Source: Scleroderma bovista (Eukaryota > Basidiomycota > Agaricomycetes > Boletales > Sclerodermataceae). From it: 39,168 nt of DNA. A program made the translations under genes and the position numbers. How positions within the stretch are numbered: position 1 is the stretch's first letter; each line of letters opens with the position of its first letter. The stretch covers positions 1-39,168 of the forward strand of contig JAYMGJ010000412.1 of assembly GCA_037178675.1 (NCBI GenBank), in the 5' to 3' direction. The notes below the pieces were generated by a model. That model did not search any database and was not told the DNA's origin. It was given only the letters and a program-made list of their open reading frames with translations. Shown here one piece after another: positions 1 through 9,825 of the stretch.

Positions 1-352
1 AAAAATTATCCCTCTCTCAGTCTCTCTCTCATATCTCTTCAAGTCCTTGAGTCCTTGTAGGCTTCAGTGAAGGTCTAAAGGCTCAATATCGTCAAGTTTA
101 TCCAAGTTATTCAAGTTATATTCTTCTCACTAGGCTCAAGCAGAGTCTAGGCTTCATTCAAGTCAATCTTCCTTGCCTCTGAACATCTGAGGCATCCCTG
201 TCCCCTTGCTGCACTTCCCTCTCTGTGTAGCACCCCCGATTTCAACCCAACTCCTGTCTGGATTCCATGCAGGCAAACCACTACTCTTTCTTTGTCTATT
301 GATGTTGTGTTTTGGCTGTTGTTTTGACCTAAACCCGCACTTTGACTCACAC
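1..352 (+). mobile_element. Family A long LTR, 3' part only (R-U5), cut by the window start
   Basis: The sequence is the reverse complement of the first ~500 bases of the LTR copies at 6014 and 22188, with moderate divergence. It shares the TCAAGTTTATCCAAGTTATTC and TAGGCTTCAGTGAAGG stretches and ends in TTGACTCACA, the family terminus. By the TATA/AATAAA order seen in the copy at 27449, the LTR is read here on the + strand and this is its downstream half. The upstream half lies outside the window. Directly after position 352 comes a copia RT fragment, so this LTR probably inserted into, or recombined next to, that older element. Confidence 0.8.
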
Positions 353-379
353 CATCACATAATTTGAGTCCATTTGAAT

Positions 380-1130
380 AGTCCTTGCACCCTCTGTGCA
401 GAATGCTTGGAGCCTTCAAGCTTTGGACGTAAAAACTGCCTTCCTATACAGTAACCTCAAAGAGGAGATCTATATGGAACAGCCAGAAGGCTTTGTTAGA
501 AAGGAAAGAGATGAGAGAAAGGTTTACTGCCTCTTGAAAGCTCTTTATGGTTTGAAGCAAGCCACTTTAGCATGGAATATCAAGCTTCACAAGTCCCTTC
601 AAAAACTAGGCTTTAACCACATCATATCTGATGCTGGGATTTATATTCACCAGGGAGTTACCAGGAATAAAAAGGTCAAAGTTCCTCTCATTCTGATCAT
701 CTATGTTGATGATGTTCTTTTTACCAGATCTGATCCAAAGTATCTTGGAATGATGAAAGAGAAATTTATGAAGGTCTGGGAATGCCATGACCTAGGAGCT
801 GCAAAAGAATACCTTGGGATGGAAATCCGACAAAACCCGTCAACAGGTTCTTTAATTGTTGACTAGGTGAAGTACTTGGACAAAATCTTAAAGTGTTTTG
901 ATATGCAGGATTGTAACCCTGCTAATACTCCACTTCCAGAGAAATACAAACCAGTTGTGAGTACTGGAGAGTCTAACTCCAAGTTACATTCACAATATCA
1001 ATCTGTTATTGGTTCACTTCTCTATCTTACGCTAGGAATGAGACCTGACATCGTGTTTGCAGTCATTAAAATGTCTCAGTTCTCTGCAAATCCAACTGAT
1101 CTAGACCATTTCTTATCTCTTATCTTTACT
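380..1130 (+). pseudogene. Ty1/copia reverse transcriptase fragment, broken
   Basis: Translation gives typical copia RT motifs: LQALDVKTAFL near the start, the LKALYGLKQA block, and the catalytic YVDD box near 703-714. A stop TAG at 864-866 interrupts the frame between the SLIVD and VKYLDKIL blocks; CAG to TAG is the simplest explanation. The downstream GSLLYL, RPDI and FSANPTDLDHF blocks follow in frame, then the similarity ends abruptly near 1115. Gag, protease, integrase and RNase H are missing. This is a dead remnant whose 5' side abuts the family A LTR. Confidence 0.85.
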
Positions 1131-1187
1131 TATGACATACTGTGGTCTTCTACAAGATTCTACGAGTTTCCACAGGACTACTAGTAT

Positions 1188-1490
1188 GTTAGGAAGGTAC
1201 TTATCTACCTGTCCTTTTATGGACTCTCAGAGACTTCTACTTTTACATGGTCTGTGTGCAGCTCAGACATATAAATACTCTTATGGTTCTTGGTAGCAGA
1301 GTACATCAGGAAACCTACAAGTTACTTAATCATACTTAATTTGGACTTAATCCAGCTTAATTACTTAAATACTTCTGTCAAGTTTCTAAGTCTAACAAGA
1401 TGTCCAAGCATGACTGTGCTAAGACACTTAAGTCATTCCAAGTAAACTAAGTAGACTAAGCTGAATATAATGAGTTGCCGTCATCAACAA
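1188..1490 (+). mobile_element. Probable copia-type LTR remnant, part of the left inverted arm
   Basis: Begins TGTTAGGAAGG, contains a TATA-like ATATAAATACTC near 1270, and has a run of short ACTTAA-type repeats. Its 3' portion recurs in reverse complement at 4863-5008. It follows the copia RT remnant, which fits a 3' LTR, but no polypurine tract or matching 5' LTR is visible, so the call rests on position and the TG start. Confidence 0.4.
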
Positions 1491-1635
1491 TGGTGGTCAC
1501 GTTGTTGTCGTCTTCATCATCATCAGTTCACATAATGCAGTAAATCAATTTATTACGGTAGCTACTACATTGATTTGCTAGCAATACTACCAATTATGTT
1601 CATTGTGTGGTGGTGGTCCGCTGTCGTTGTGACAC
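1323..1635 (+). repeat. Left arm of a ~290-bp inverted repeat
   Basis: The reverse complement of about 4690-5008 aligns through this arm, including the block TACTTAATCATACTTAATTT, the GCTAAGACAC block and AAATCAATTTATTAC. I judge identity at roughly 85-90% by eye over the outer 280 bases, fading inward. The two arms face each other across 3.1 kb. Confidence 0.75.
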
Positions 1636-2330
1636 CGTGGCATTGGCCATCTGCATCACGGCGTCATTGTTGCCGGTCCTGCCAGCCGTTGCTGTTGTCG
1701 TTATCGTCGTCCTTCTGCCTCACCAGCCGTCCTCGTCGTCATTGTGATGCCGTGGCCATCCGCATTGTGTCATCTGCATCTGCATCCTGCTGGCATGGAT
1801 TGGTGCGCTGTCATTGTTGTCATGATGCTGTGGCATTGGCCATCTGCGTCACGTCGTTGTCATTGTGATGCCGTGGAATTGGCCAACCACATCATGTCGC
1901 CTTCATCTGCGTCATCTGGCATGGACGCGTTGATGCACTGTCATTGTCGTCATGATGCTGTGGCATTGGCCATCTGGTGTCACATCATTGTCATTGCCAT
2001 GTCTCACCAGCTGTCATCATTGCCGTCATCGTGACACTGTGGCATTGGCCATCGGTGTCTTGTTGCCGTCGTCTTCGTCATGCTAGTGAAGACACACTGT
2101 CACTGTTGGGGTGCTGGAGACGTTGTCGCCATGTCTCCAGCCATCTGTGTTGTGTCATCTTCATCCTCATTGTGCTGGTGTGGACATGTTGATGCACTGT
2201 CGTCATTGCCATGTCACTGTAGCACTGGCTGTTTGCGTCACATTGACGTTGTTGCCATTGTTTGTCATTGTCGTCCATGTGTCGACTCTGAGTGTGTGTG
2301 CATGTGAACAGGTGCCAAGGGTGTGTGTAC
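1600..2330. repeat. Degenerate minisatellite around a GCATTGGCCATCTG core
   Basis: Variants of the core GCATTGGCCATCTGCGTCA recur near 1641, 1752, 1831, 1877, 1962 and 2042, embedded in TCGTCATTG-type sequence. Spacing is irregular, about 45-110 bases. Open frames here in several phases are products of repeat composition; none resembles a protein family. No gene is recognised between 1600 and 3290. Confidence 0.6.
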
Positions 2331-2769
2331 CTGGCCAGCTTGTCCTGTGCAGTATGTGTGGTGTGAGATGGGTGGGCTGGTTGGACAGGTCCAAGTACCG
2401 AAGCCGTCGCCCTGGTACTGGTACTGGTGCTGGTGGCTGTCACACCGTGCATGTTCATGCGTGCTGATGGCTGCGCTGTATTATGCAGAGGCAGGTCGAG
2501 GGTGTGTAATAATAGTTAGTAGACAAAACAAGAAAAAAAAGGAACCATAAGGCTTACCGTTGACTTTGCCATGCAGGTGGTATAACTGTCGTTGTTGTCA
2601 TGGGGGGCAGTCAATGTGGTGGAAGAAGTAGTGTGGTGGGAATGGGGACTTAGAAGAAATTTGGACGTGTTGTGATTACTAATCAGCTGCACGTTCGAGT
2701 CTGCCCAGCAACACTCAATGCTCACCCACACACATGGTCCTCACAAATATATAGGTATCGGTCATCATT

Positions 2770-2900
2770 TTTTGTTCGTTTTACTCACTAACTACCATTA
2801 CAGTCCGTATACCTAGCCAGCACAACATGATTTTATTTTCTACATTCGCTCACTAACTACAGTCCGCACACCTATGCCAGCAACAATGCGTTTATCCCTA
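2770..2900. repeat. Two-unit imperfect direct repeat
   Basis: A unit starting CTCACTAACTAC and including ACAGTCCG and CCAGCA occurs at about 2785 and again at about 2850, with small indels. The stretch is AT- and pyrimidine-rich and shows no coding signal. Confidence 0.45.
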
Positions 2901-3029
2901 CACCGTGTGAGTTTTCTTTTCTTCTTCTTTTTTGTTTACTAACTATTATTACACGCCCTGACCTCCTACCCTCTTTCTAACTGTTTCAAGGTATCCATAC
3001 CATGGACGTTGACATGCACAACAAAGAGG

Positions 3030-3286
3030 ATGTCAATGAAAATGCAGGTGTGCAACCTGGGAGAGACCATGACAGGTTGCGATAGGGATAGGCATCGTGA
3101 CTACGAACAAAGAGCAGGAGTGAGACCGAAAACGGGACAGAGACAAACCACGATCTGTTGATGAAAAGGCAGGTGCGCTACCCAGGAGAGACAATACAGA
3201 TTGCGGTAGGGATAGGGATTGCGACTACGAACAAAGAACAGGAGTGAGACAGAGAATGGGACAGAGACAGAGACCACGATCATAGG
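3030..3286. repeat. ~126-bp tandem duplication (two units)
   Basis: The unit at about 3033-3158 is repeated at 3159-3285, sharing GACTACGAACAAAGA, CAGGAGTGAGAC and GGGACAGAGACA. Sequence after the solo LTR at 4566 resumes with the same GACAGACAGAGACCACA style, so the LTR inserted into a third, partial unit. One frame reads as Arg/Asp-rich, but it contains stops. Confidence 0.6.
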
Positions 3287-3291
3287 GATTG

Positions 3292-4560
3292 TGTCAAGAC
3301 CGGTTCTCCTCGACGATCTTACTAGGAGGTCCAGAGGTGCAGGGAACTAATGAGGAGGTAAGTCCAGACACTAGTAGGTGCTAGTTAGTGCGGAGAGTCA
3401 AGTCTGGGTCAAACGAATGAAGTCCGGGCACTAGAGAAGCACAGGGAGTAAGTCCGGGTTTTTGCGGAGTAAGTCCGGACTGCGGGAAAGTGGTCCGGAG
3501 TTGAGCGCAGCTTGTCTGGAGTGAAGGACATCCCAGAGGTGGGATAGTCCTGAGAGGTCTAGCGTCGAGTCTGGGACAGAGGTGGCTTTTGCCCTCGTGC
3601 AAGTAGGAGACTTGCTAGGATCGGACATAGGGACCAAGGGGACAAGATAGGACGGAGGCCGGAGTTGGCCGGAGTTCAGGAGTTCAGATGAACAGATGGA
3701 TTTAGGAGAGCATGGTGGGTAGTACAGAGTGGGGAGTATCTTAGTCGAGATTTGATCTAAGGACTACTAGGCTGGAGTACGGTAGTTTATATAGTAATGA
3801 AACTAAGGTGAGTATATACGGTGACAAGTAAACACCTTAATGTCGAGACAAGGGATGGAGCAGAAGCAGACAGGAAAATAAACCAGGTACAAGAAAATAA
3901 AGCAGGGACAGGAAAATAAACCGGAGTGGAAGCAGACACGGGGAACTAGAGTTACAGGGACGACGGAGGAAAAGCAGGGACAAGGGAACTAGGTTGGAAG
4001 AGGACAGGTAAGGGTCAGAGGTGGACTTAACTAATGTTAAGTCCGGAGCGATATCCAGGACCGGAGGAAGTGGGACCGGAGGAAGTGCAAGAGCGGAGGG
4101 AGTGCATGAGCGGAGGGAGTGCACAGGTGGAGGAAGGGTGGAGTAGCCGGAGGAAGGTCCGGAGTTGGACATGGAAATGTCCTAAGCCTTTGGTGGACCT
4201 GACAGAGGAAGTGGAGCAGGAGCAGGAGCAGAACTGAGCCGGAGTTGGATGTACCAGCCGGAGTTGGGCTACGTCGCAGACAAGGCTAAGGGAATGGCCG
4301 GACTGAAACCGGAGTAGCGACTAGTGGTAGGTACAGGTCCGACATGGAGGAGTTAGACCGTGGATCTGTCTGTAGGAAGACAGGGGTTAGTCCTGAGGTG
4401 GAGATGGACGTAGTGACCGGAGTTGAGCTGGAGTGCAGCTATAGGGCTGGAGATGGCCGGACTAGATCCAGAGTTGCATCTATGCCTAAGGAGAGGTCAG
4501 GTGGGCCATGGTTAGACCGGAGTTGCGACTGGAAAAGTATGGATATGACAGATTGTGAGA
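3292..4560 (+). mobile_element. Family B solo LTR, copy 1 (1269 bp)
   Basis: Starts TGTCAAGACCGGTTCTCC and ends GGATATGACA. It is flanked by a perfect 5-bp duplication GATTG (3287-3291 and 4561-4565). A second copy lies at 11727-13017 with matching ends. No internal retroelement genes are present, so it is either a solo LTR left by LTR-LTR recombination or a non-autonomous element. Strand is given by the reading that starts TGTCA; true orientation is not proven. The LTR is rich in dispersed CCGGAG motifs. Confidence 0.85.
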
Positions 4561-4689
4561 GGGACTGTGACAGACAGAGACCACAACCGAGACAGAGACT
4601 GACCGGTGTGTACACATAGTCAACAGACTTTGACCCCGACAACTGCCAACCACCACACAGGGATGGCAAGCATAAAATGATCCTAACGT

Positions 4690-5008
4690 CACCAACATGG
4701 CCCCATCATCACACCCGAACGGCGAGCATAACGAGTAGTTTGCTAGCATTGATGTAGTAACTACTGTAATAAATTGATTTACTGTGGTAAAGACCTGTGT
4801 GTGGGCTGATGACGACGATGACGACGATGGCATGACTACCATGTTGACGATGGAAATGCATTATATTAAGCTTAGTCTACTTAGCTTACTTGGTATGACT
4901 TAGGTGTCTTAGCACAGTTGTGCTTGGTCATCTTATTAGACTTAGTAACTTGACAGAAATATTTAAGTAATTAAGCTGGATTAAGTCCAAATTAAGTATG
5001 ATTAAGTA
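4690..5008 (-). repeat. Right arm of the ~290-bp inverted repeat
   Basis: Reverse complement of the left arm (about 1323-1635). It contains ATTAAGTATGATTAAGTATC at its outer end and AAATTGATTTACTG near 4772. Together with the left arm it frames the minisatellite region and a family B solo LTR. Confidence 0.75.
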
Positions 5009-6013
5009 TCTTTATCTCGGGAGATTTACAATGGCAATGCCCCCGTGCCTGTAACTGCATTTTACAATGCCGGCACACGGGGGGGTCAAGCGGATAGACT
5101 TGTGATGAAGGCGTGGGCGCGGAACGGAGGAGGTATGTATTAGTATGCTGCCCTTGGTACTACTAGGCTAGTGCCAGCGGGTGATGGCATGCACGTGCGG
5201 GACAAGATGAGGGTGTGACACACTACTACATAGTATGTGAATTCTGGTGACTACTACAGTGGAACGGATGGCCTGCAATGGCCGCCTAGCATTTCCTACT
5301 CGCTTCTAAAGATCTGACTCCTTTCTCTGTACTAGTGCAAAAAAAAAGCAATGGTAAAACCTACTATGACTCTTGTATCCCCCGATCCCCTGTCATGACC
5401 ATACAGTGAGTGGTGCTCCTTTTCTTACCTTTCTCGGGGCTTGGAAAGATGTGTGGGTGGGCTGGTCAGTATCTCACATAATGATTGACCTTCCATCTTT
5501 CCGGGTGGCAGGATCTTCAATTCCACTGGGTGACGAAAGCGCCCAGAGCGCTGGCACGAGGTAAAGGCACCGCCGCACTGGCCATGTCTGCATTGAAAGT
5601 GGCCGTTGTTATCTAGAAATAATGAAGACAGTGTATTATGATTACAGTAGATTGAAGGTGCTGACCAAGGGCAGCGCTGAGGAGGGGTTCACAGTGCACC
5701 GGTGAAGTAATCAAGTCGGATTCGCTGGTGCTTGAGTTTGAGCCTTGAGGACATGTTTAAGGGACGTCTTGGCGGTGCTCAGGCATTTTGCCGTGGCCTG
5801 TGGTTACTGTGTGGTAACAATATACATATCAGGGTAGGGCACCGTCAAAGGAGTTGTTGGTGTAGGAGGTAAATCAAATGTATGAGTTGAGTGGGACAAG
5901 TACCACAGAGAGTCGGACTGACCTGCATACAGTTGAGACTGTCGCCACCGCCGATGACCAGAATTCATGAAGGGACGCTGATGGACTCAGCGATCATAGT
6001 ATGCGCGATGCAG
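5009..6013. other. About 1 kb without a recognisable gene
   Basis: No open frame resembles a known family. Near 5040-5087 an imperfect hairpin pairs CCCCCGTGCC with GGCACACGGGGG. The stretch ends at the insertion point of the family A LTR at 6014. Confidence 0.5.
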
Positions 6014-7684
6014 TGTGAGTCAAAGTGTGGATTTGGGTCGGAGTAATAACCCAAACACAACACCAACAAAGGACTACAAATATGTGCGAGTGGTGGTTTA
6101 CCTCCGCGGTGTCCAGAGAGGATGTGCTGAGGAGGGGGGAAGGGGATCTACACCAACAGGGTGATGCAGATGATGATGCAGGATACTCCTGGGGTACAGG
6201 AGTAATAGAAGATGAAGGGGATAGGGGTCTGGACTCTTCCTAAAGCCTAGGAAGTGTCAAAGCAGGGATTGAGCTGACAGGGACTGAAGTAGCGATACTA
6301 CACCTAGAGGTTGGTGCAGCAAAGGGGCAGGGATGCCTCTGATGTCCAGAGGCGAGGAAGATTGACTGGTATGAAGCCTAGACTCCGCTTGAGCCTAGTA
6401 TAAAGAATAGATCTTGAATAACTTGGATAAACTTGACAATATTGAGCCTTTAGACCTTCACTGAAGCCTACAAGGACTCAAAGACTGAAGGGATACTGAT
6501 TGAGTACCATCAGGAATTTGATGGGACAACAATGGGGAAGATCTGAGATTAATAGGGGGATTGATCCGAGACAAAACAGCCACAAGAAGGGTACCAGGGG
6601 TCCAGAGGTCTTTTGGGGGGCCAGCATACACTAAGGTATAGTGCATGTGTTCTAGCGCCGCTGAAGCACAACCATGGGCTCCCTTGACGAGCTCTCTTCT
6701 GGGAAAGATTGAGAGAGGGTTCTTCTTCCTAACAGCACTATAAAGTGGGGGAATAACTGTCATGGTGCTGGGGGACATCGTCTGAAAGTAGGGAAGCGGA
6801 TAGAGTATTGAATTTGACGCATCCAGGGAAGCGAGACAAACGACAGAGGAAGATGGACATGGCAAGTATCTGGGAGGAAGGGACCATAGGCTGAGGGCTC
6901 AGAGGACACAGAGACGACCAGAGAAGACTTTTCAAGCTTGACAATAGACCTAAGATGACCAAAGTACGTCCTTGATGCAGGACTGATGAGGAGAACACAC
7001 TGACCGAGAACGAGAGGGACTGAGGGAGCAGGCTGGGAAGATATGTGCCAGGCAGTGCACAGGAACTCTGGGAGAGGCTGTCCTAATAGCAGGACATAGT
7101 GGAGATCTGCAGCAATAGTGGAGAAATGATCCAGAGAAAATACGGACTCCATAGTGAGCGATGAAGCGAACATCTGGATTGCGGGGGGAATATCTCCGTG
7201 GGAAATGAACAGATTTGTGTCGGAACTTGACAGGCAGATAGACCACGCTCTAGGCTCTCTGACGGTATAGTCACGTGCCTGATAGCTTCAGAAACGACGG
7301 AGCTATTCAAAATATCAGAATGCCGGCACTGGGCGCCTAAAAATGACATTTGGGCGCTAAAAATCATTTCTTCTCTTTCTCCTTCATTTCTCCATCAATT
7401 CTTCGGCTTCTTTGATCATTCTGGTATGGGAGTTGGACTGCAGACGTGTGCATTCCTTTCTCATACCACAATTGACGTTATTCCTTCAGTTTCTTCTGCT
7501 TCTTGGCGGTCCTCGTGCGATAGATGACTGTCTGCATTGGCATTCGTCTCTCACATCAGGATAGTCTTCTTGTGCGATAGATGGCTATGATGAGGGTCCG
7601 TCATGCTTATCCTTCGCATAAGGATCATTCAATATAGGCATTATCTTCCATGTTCACTGTACCAAACCTGTTTGGTGCGTGACA
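6014..7684 (-). mobile_element. Family A solo LTR, copy 1, internally deleted (1671 bp)
   Basis: Ends are TGTGAGTCAAAG and TTTGGTGCGTGACA, as in the copy at 22188, with which it is almost identical. Flanks are GCAG (6010-6013) and GCGG (7685-7688), a 4-bp duplication with one mismatch. Relative to the 2101-bp copy it lacks exactly 430 bp; the junction is at 6504/6505. The missing part includes the TATA-like box, so this copy has lost its core promoter. Orientation is minus, judged from the TATAAA-AATAAA order in the copy at 27449. Confidence 0.85.
6760..7173 (-). CDS. Conserved ORF in family A LTR (U3), copy 1
   Basis: A 137-residue frame with an ATG at 7173 and no family I recognise. The frame recurs in the copies at 23366-23758 and 28772-29269. 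Against the most diverged copy, substitutions over about 110 codons fall mostly at third positions, without frame-breaking indels. Shared blocks include LLLGQPLPE, the SPASRTYFGHL segment and SAYGPF. The central part (GQ-VLL-SPASRTYFGHL, then alternating hydrophobics) could be a small beta-barrel, which is inference. No transmembrane segment or cysteine pattern is evident. Expression is doubtful here, although the promoter deletion lies downstream of this frame. Confidence 0.45.
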   Translation of the reverse strand: MFASSLTMESVFSLDHFSTIAADLHYVLLLGQPLPEFLCTAWHISSQPAPSVPLVLGQCVLLISPASRTYFGHLRSIVKLEKSSLVVSVSSEPSAYGPFLPDTCHVHLPLSFVSLPWMRQIQYSIRFPTFRRCPPAP

Positions 7685-8079
7685 GCGGCGCATCAGCACT
7701 GTCAAACCTGTACGCAACGCAACCACACAAGTGATCACAGATCACGAGATTTGTATGGTGACGGTGACCTACCACAGTCCGTGTAAATGCGGCTGCTGGT
7801 TCAACTTGTAAATGTCTCTGTTCGCCCTGTAAATTTCATGTAAATATTTCCCTGTCCTCGACTTTACAGGACTTTACTCCCCTTCGCACTGCACTTTACA
7901 GTTTCTGACCCGAGAGTCTGGCGGCCAGCACAACAGTGCAACCACAGGTGCTTATGTCAGCCATGTCAATGCTTCTGCACTCGTCTCTGTCTCTGTCTCC
8001 GCAAGCTCCCTTCTCTTTGTCCACCCCCATCTTTCCACCCTTCAATCCCCATCCTTCGTCATCCCCTCAAGGAATCCCA

Positions 8080-8800
8080 TGATTGTCATTGGTCGGTGTA
8101 GACAGTTAGGCCCTTGTCTGCGTTGTAGGTGCATCTGGAACGCCAGGTCGCACTGCCAATTCCTTGGAGGTGTTGGCCCACAAGGTACCCGACAACCCAG
8201 ACACTGTGTACATCGAGGAAGGCATCAGGATCAAGCCTGCCATTAATGTTGGTATGTTGGTTTACCCACGCTACTGCATCATGCTAACACTTGTCATGCA
8301 CAGCTTGAGAAAGATGGCATCCGCATTGCGCTCACCATTGACACCCTCAGAACTGGGGACAATATTTACAAGGAATTTGGGTTCGTAGTTCTTTCTGTCC
8401 TACCCAACCTTGTCCGAATCTTGCTCTCAGGTTCCAGGAAATTGTTGGCTGCCTTCAGTGTCAATACAACAACATTTTGGCTGAAGAGTCTCATATCAAG
8501 CACAATCTCCAGTTCAGGGACAGCCAAGTGCACGCTCTGCTTTACTTCATCCCACCCACTGGTCATCTGTAGGTACATCGAAGAAAAGTATACCTTCCAT
8601 TGATGTTCTTTGTCTAACAGCCTCAGGGAGATGGACATTGAGCTGATGCACTGCTTATTGCCACATGTCAACATGATTCCCGTCATTGGTAAGGTGGAGT
8701 CCTTGACCCCAAGTGAACATTCCCTTGCTGACTTGGGAGAATAGATCACGGAAGACATTAAACACTACGATATCCCAATTTACAACTTCCCCTATGATGT
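8080..8800 (+). pseudogene. Septin-like GTPase pseudogene
   Basis: Fragments in several frames match septins in the correct order. A P-loop region with GASGT and GRT lies near 8129-8150, interrupted by an extra codon and frame change. Then come HKVPDNPD, EEGIRIKP, DGIRIALTID, a segment with ILAEESHIK and FRDSQVHALLYFIPPTGH, the LREMDIELM block, NMIPVIGK-ESLTPSE, and EDIKHYDIPIYNFPYDV at 8753-8797. Probable introns lie near 8251-8302 and 8385-8430. The G3 region (family TPGFGD) reads TLRTGD, the P-loop is disturbed, and a TAG near 8743 interrupts the frame. Similarity ends after FPYDV, so the C-terminal septin-unique region is absent. This is a dead Cdc10/Cdc12-type copy. Confidence 0.8.
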
Positions 8801-8999
8801 GCTTATTGTCCCTGCTCTGTTGGGCAGGACATTTGTCCAGTCGGGTGTGGAGATTATGGAATGTGTAGTACGACCTCACTGCATGCTCTGTTCCACCTGG
8901 TTCGTGAGTCCACATGTGTAACCTATGAGGAGTAAGAACTGGGGAACATACATCCCCACTGACTGTCCTCTTGTCAAGGTTCAAAAGCTCCTGCAGCAT

Positions 9000-9825
9000 C
9001 CATCAGGATTGTATGGATGATAATTTCAAAGGGAATGTTGAAGGGTGATTTCTCTGGTGGATCTGAGTGTTAAGGTGACTGATTTCTGCCTTTTAGCCTG
9101 CAAAACCTGGCATTTTCTTTGTGTCATGCTTTTGCTTGAGTGACTCGTTCCATATCCATTCCCGCTCCAGTTTATTGTAAGTGGAGGTTTTCAAAGTGAT
9201 TTACTATAGGGGCTCATATTGCTTTTCTGATGTGGATGTAAGTCTCAGGACTTGCTGTGTGCGTGTAGAGACTGACATTTCTGCAGATTGTTTGTGCTCG
9301 CGCGAATTTTCATTTTAACCTGCAGCTTCATTATGATGACAGTGCTGCATCTACTGTCTCCGGTGGATCTTCCTTTGATCTAACTGACTGGGTGGTGTAT
9401 ACTGTTCTTGACTCAGGTGGGGTGAAGTATGCTCGGCTTGAACTTGGGTGAGGCGAAGTACGCTCACCCAACTTGGGCGAGGCCAGGTACCCTCTCTCGG
9501 GTCAGCCGAGGTCAGGTACCCCCAACCTGAGTGTGCATGGTTGAAGAGGTTGTGTGGGTGTCCCCTTTGCTAGGTGGCTTTGTGCAAGCATGCATTCTGA
9601 TGTACTTTCTCTGTCCCTGTCACCCAGTGTCATGCCCCATTAGATTGGTTGCAAGTGTACCCCAGTACTGTACTGCATCCTCAGAGAGAACTTGATTGAG
9701 CTCTGCCCTTAGTTGGTGATGTCATGTATGATGCTATATTGTGTCTTTGTCATCCAGGCAGTGAGCTCTGACAGTGTGCTGTAGTTACCTGCCTGACTTC
9801 ATGCTCTCTTGTGCAAGGTGTTGTC
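9000..9825. other. Gene-free spacer with degenerate 30-40-bp repeats
   Basis: Between the septin remnant and the XPG-like gene no coding similarity was seen. At about 9410-9535 related units alternate: GGTGAGGCGAAGTACGCTC, TTGGGCGAGGCCAGGTACC and CAGCCGAGGTCAGGTACC, with ACTCAGG at one end and CCTGAGT at the other. Confidence 0.45.

Noticed and set aside
1575..2467. Overlapping small ORFs on both strands in the minisatellite
   Set aside because: Low-complexity Cys/His/Trp-rich products arise from GCATTGGCCAT-type repeats in several phases at once.
3381..4172. Minus-strand Pro/Leu/Ser-rich ORFs in the family B LTR
   Set aside because: Composition follows CCGGAG repeats; frames differ between the two LTR copies and show no coding-type substitution pattern.
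5373..5564. 63-residue plus-strand ORF
   Set aside because: No similarity, no splice context, isolated in repeat-derived DNA.
6025..6243. 72-residue ORF at the start of family A LTRs (also 22199-22417)
   Set aside because: It lies antisense to the LTR direction, is nearly identical only because the copies are recent, and is not kept in the diverged copy at 27449.
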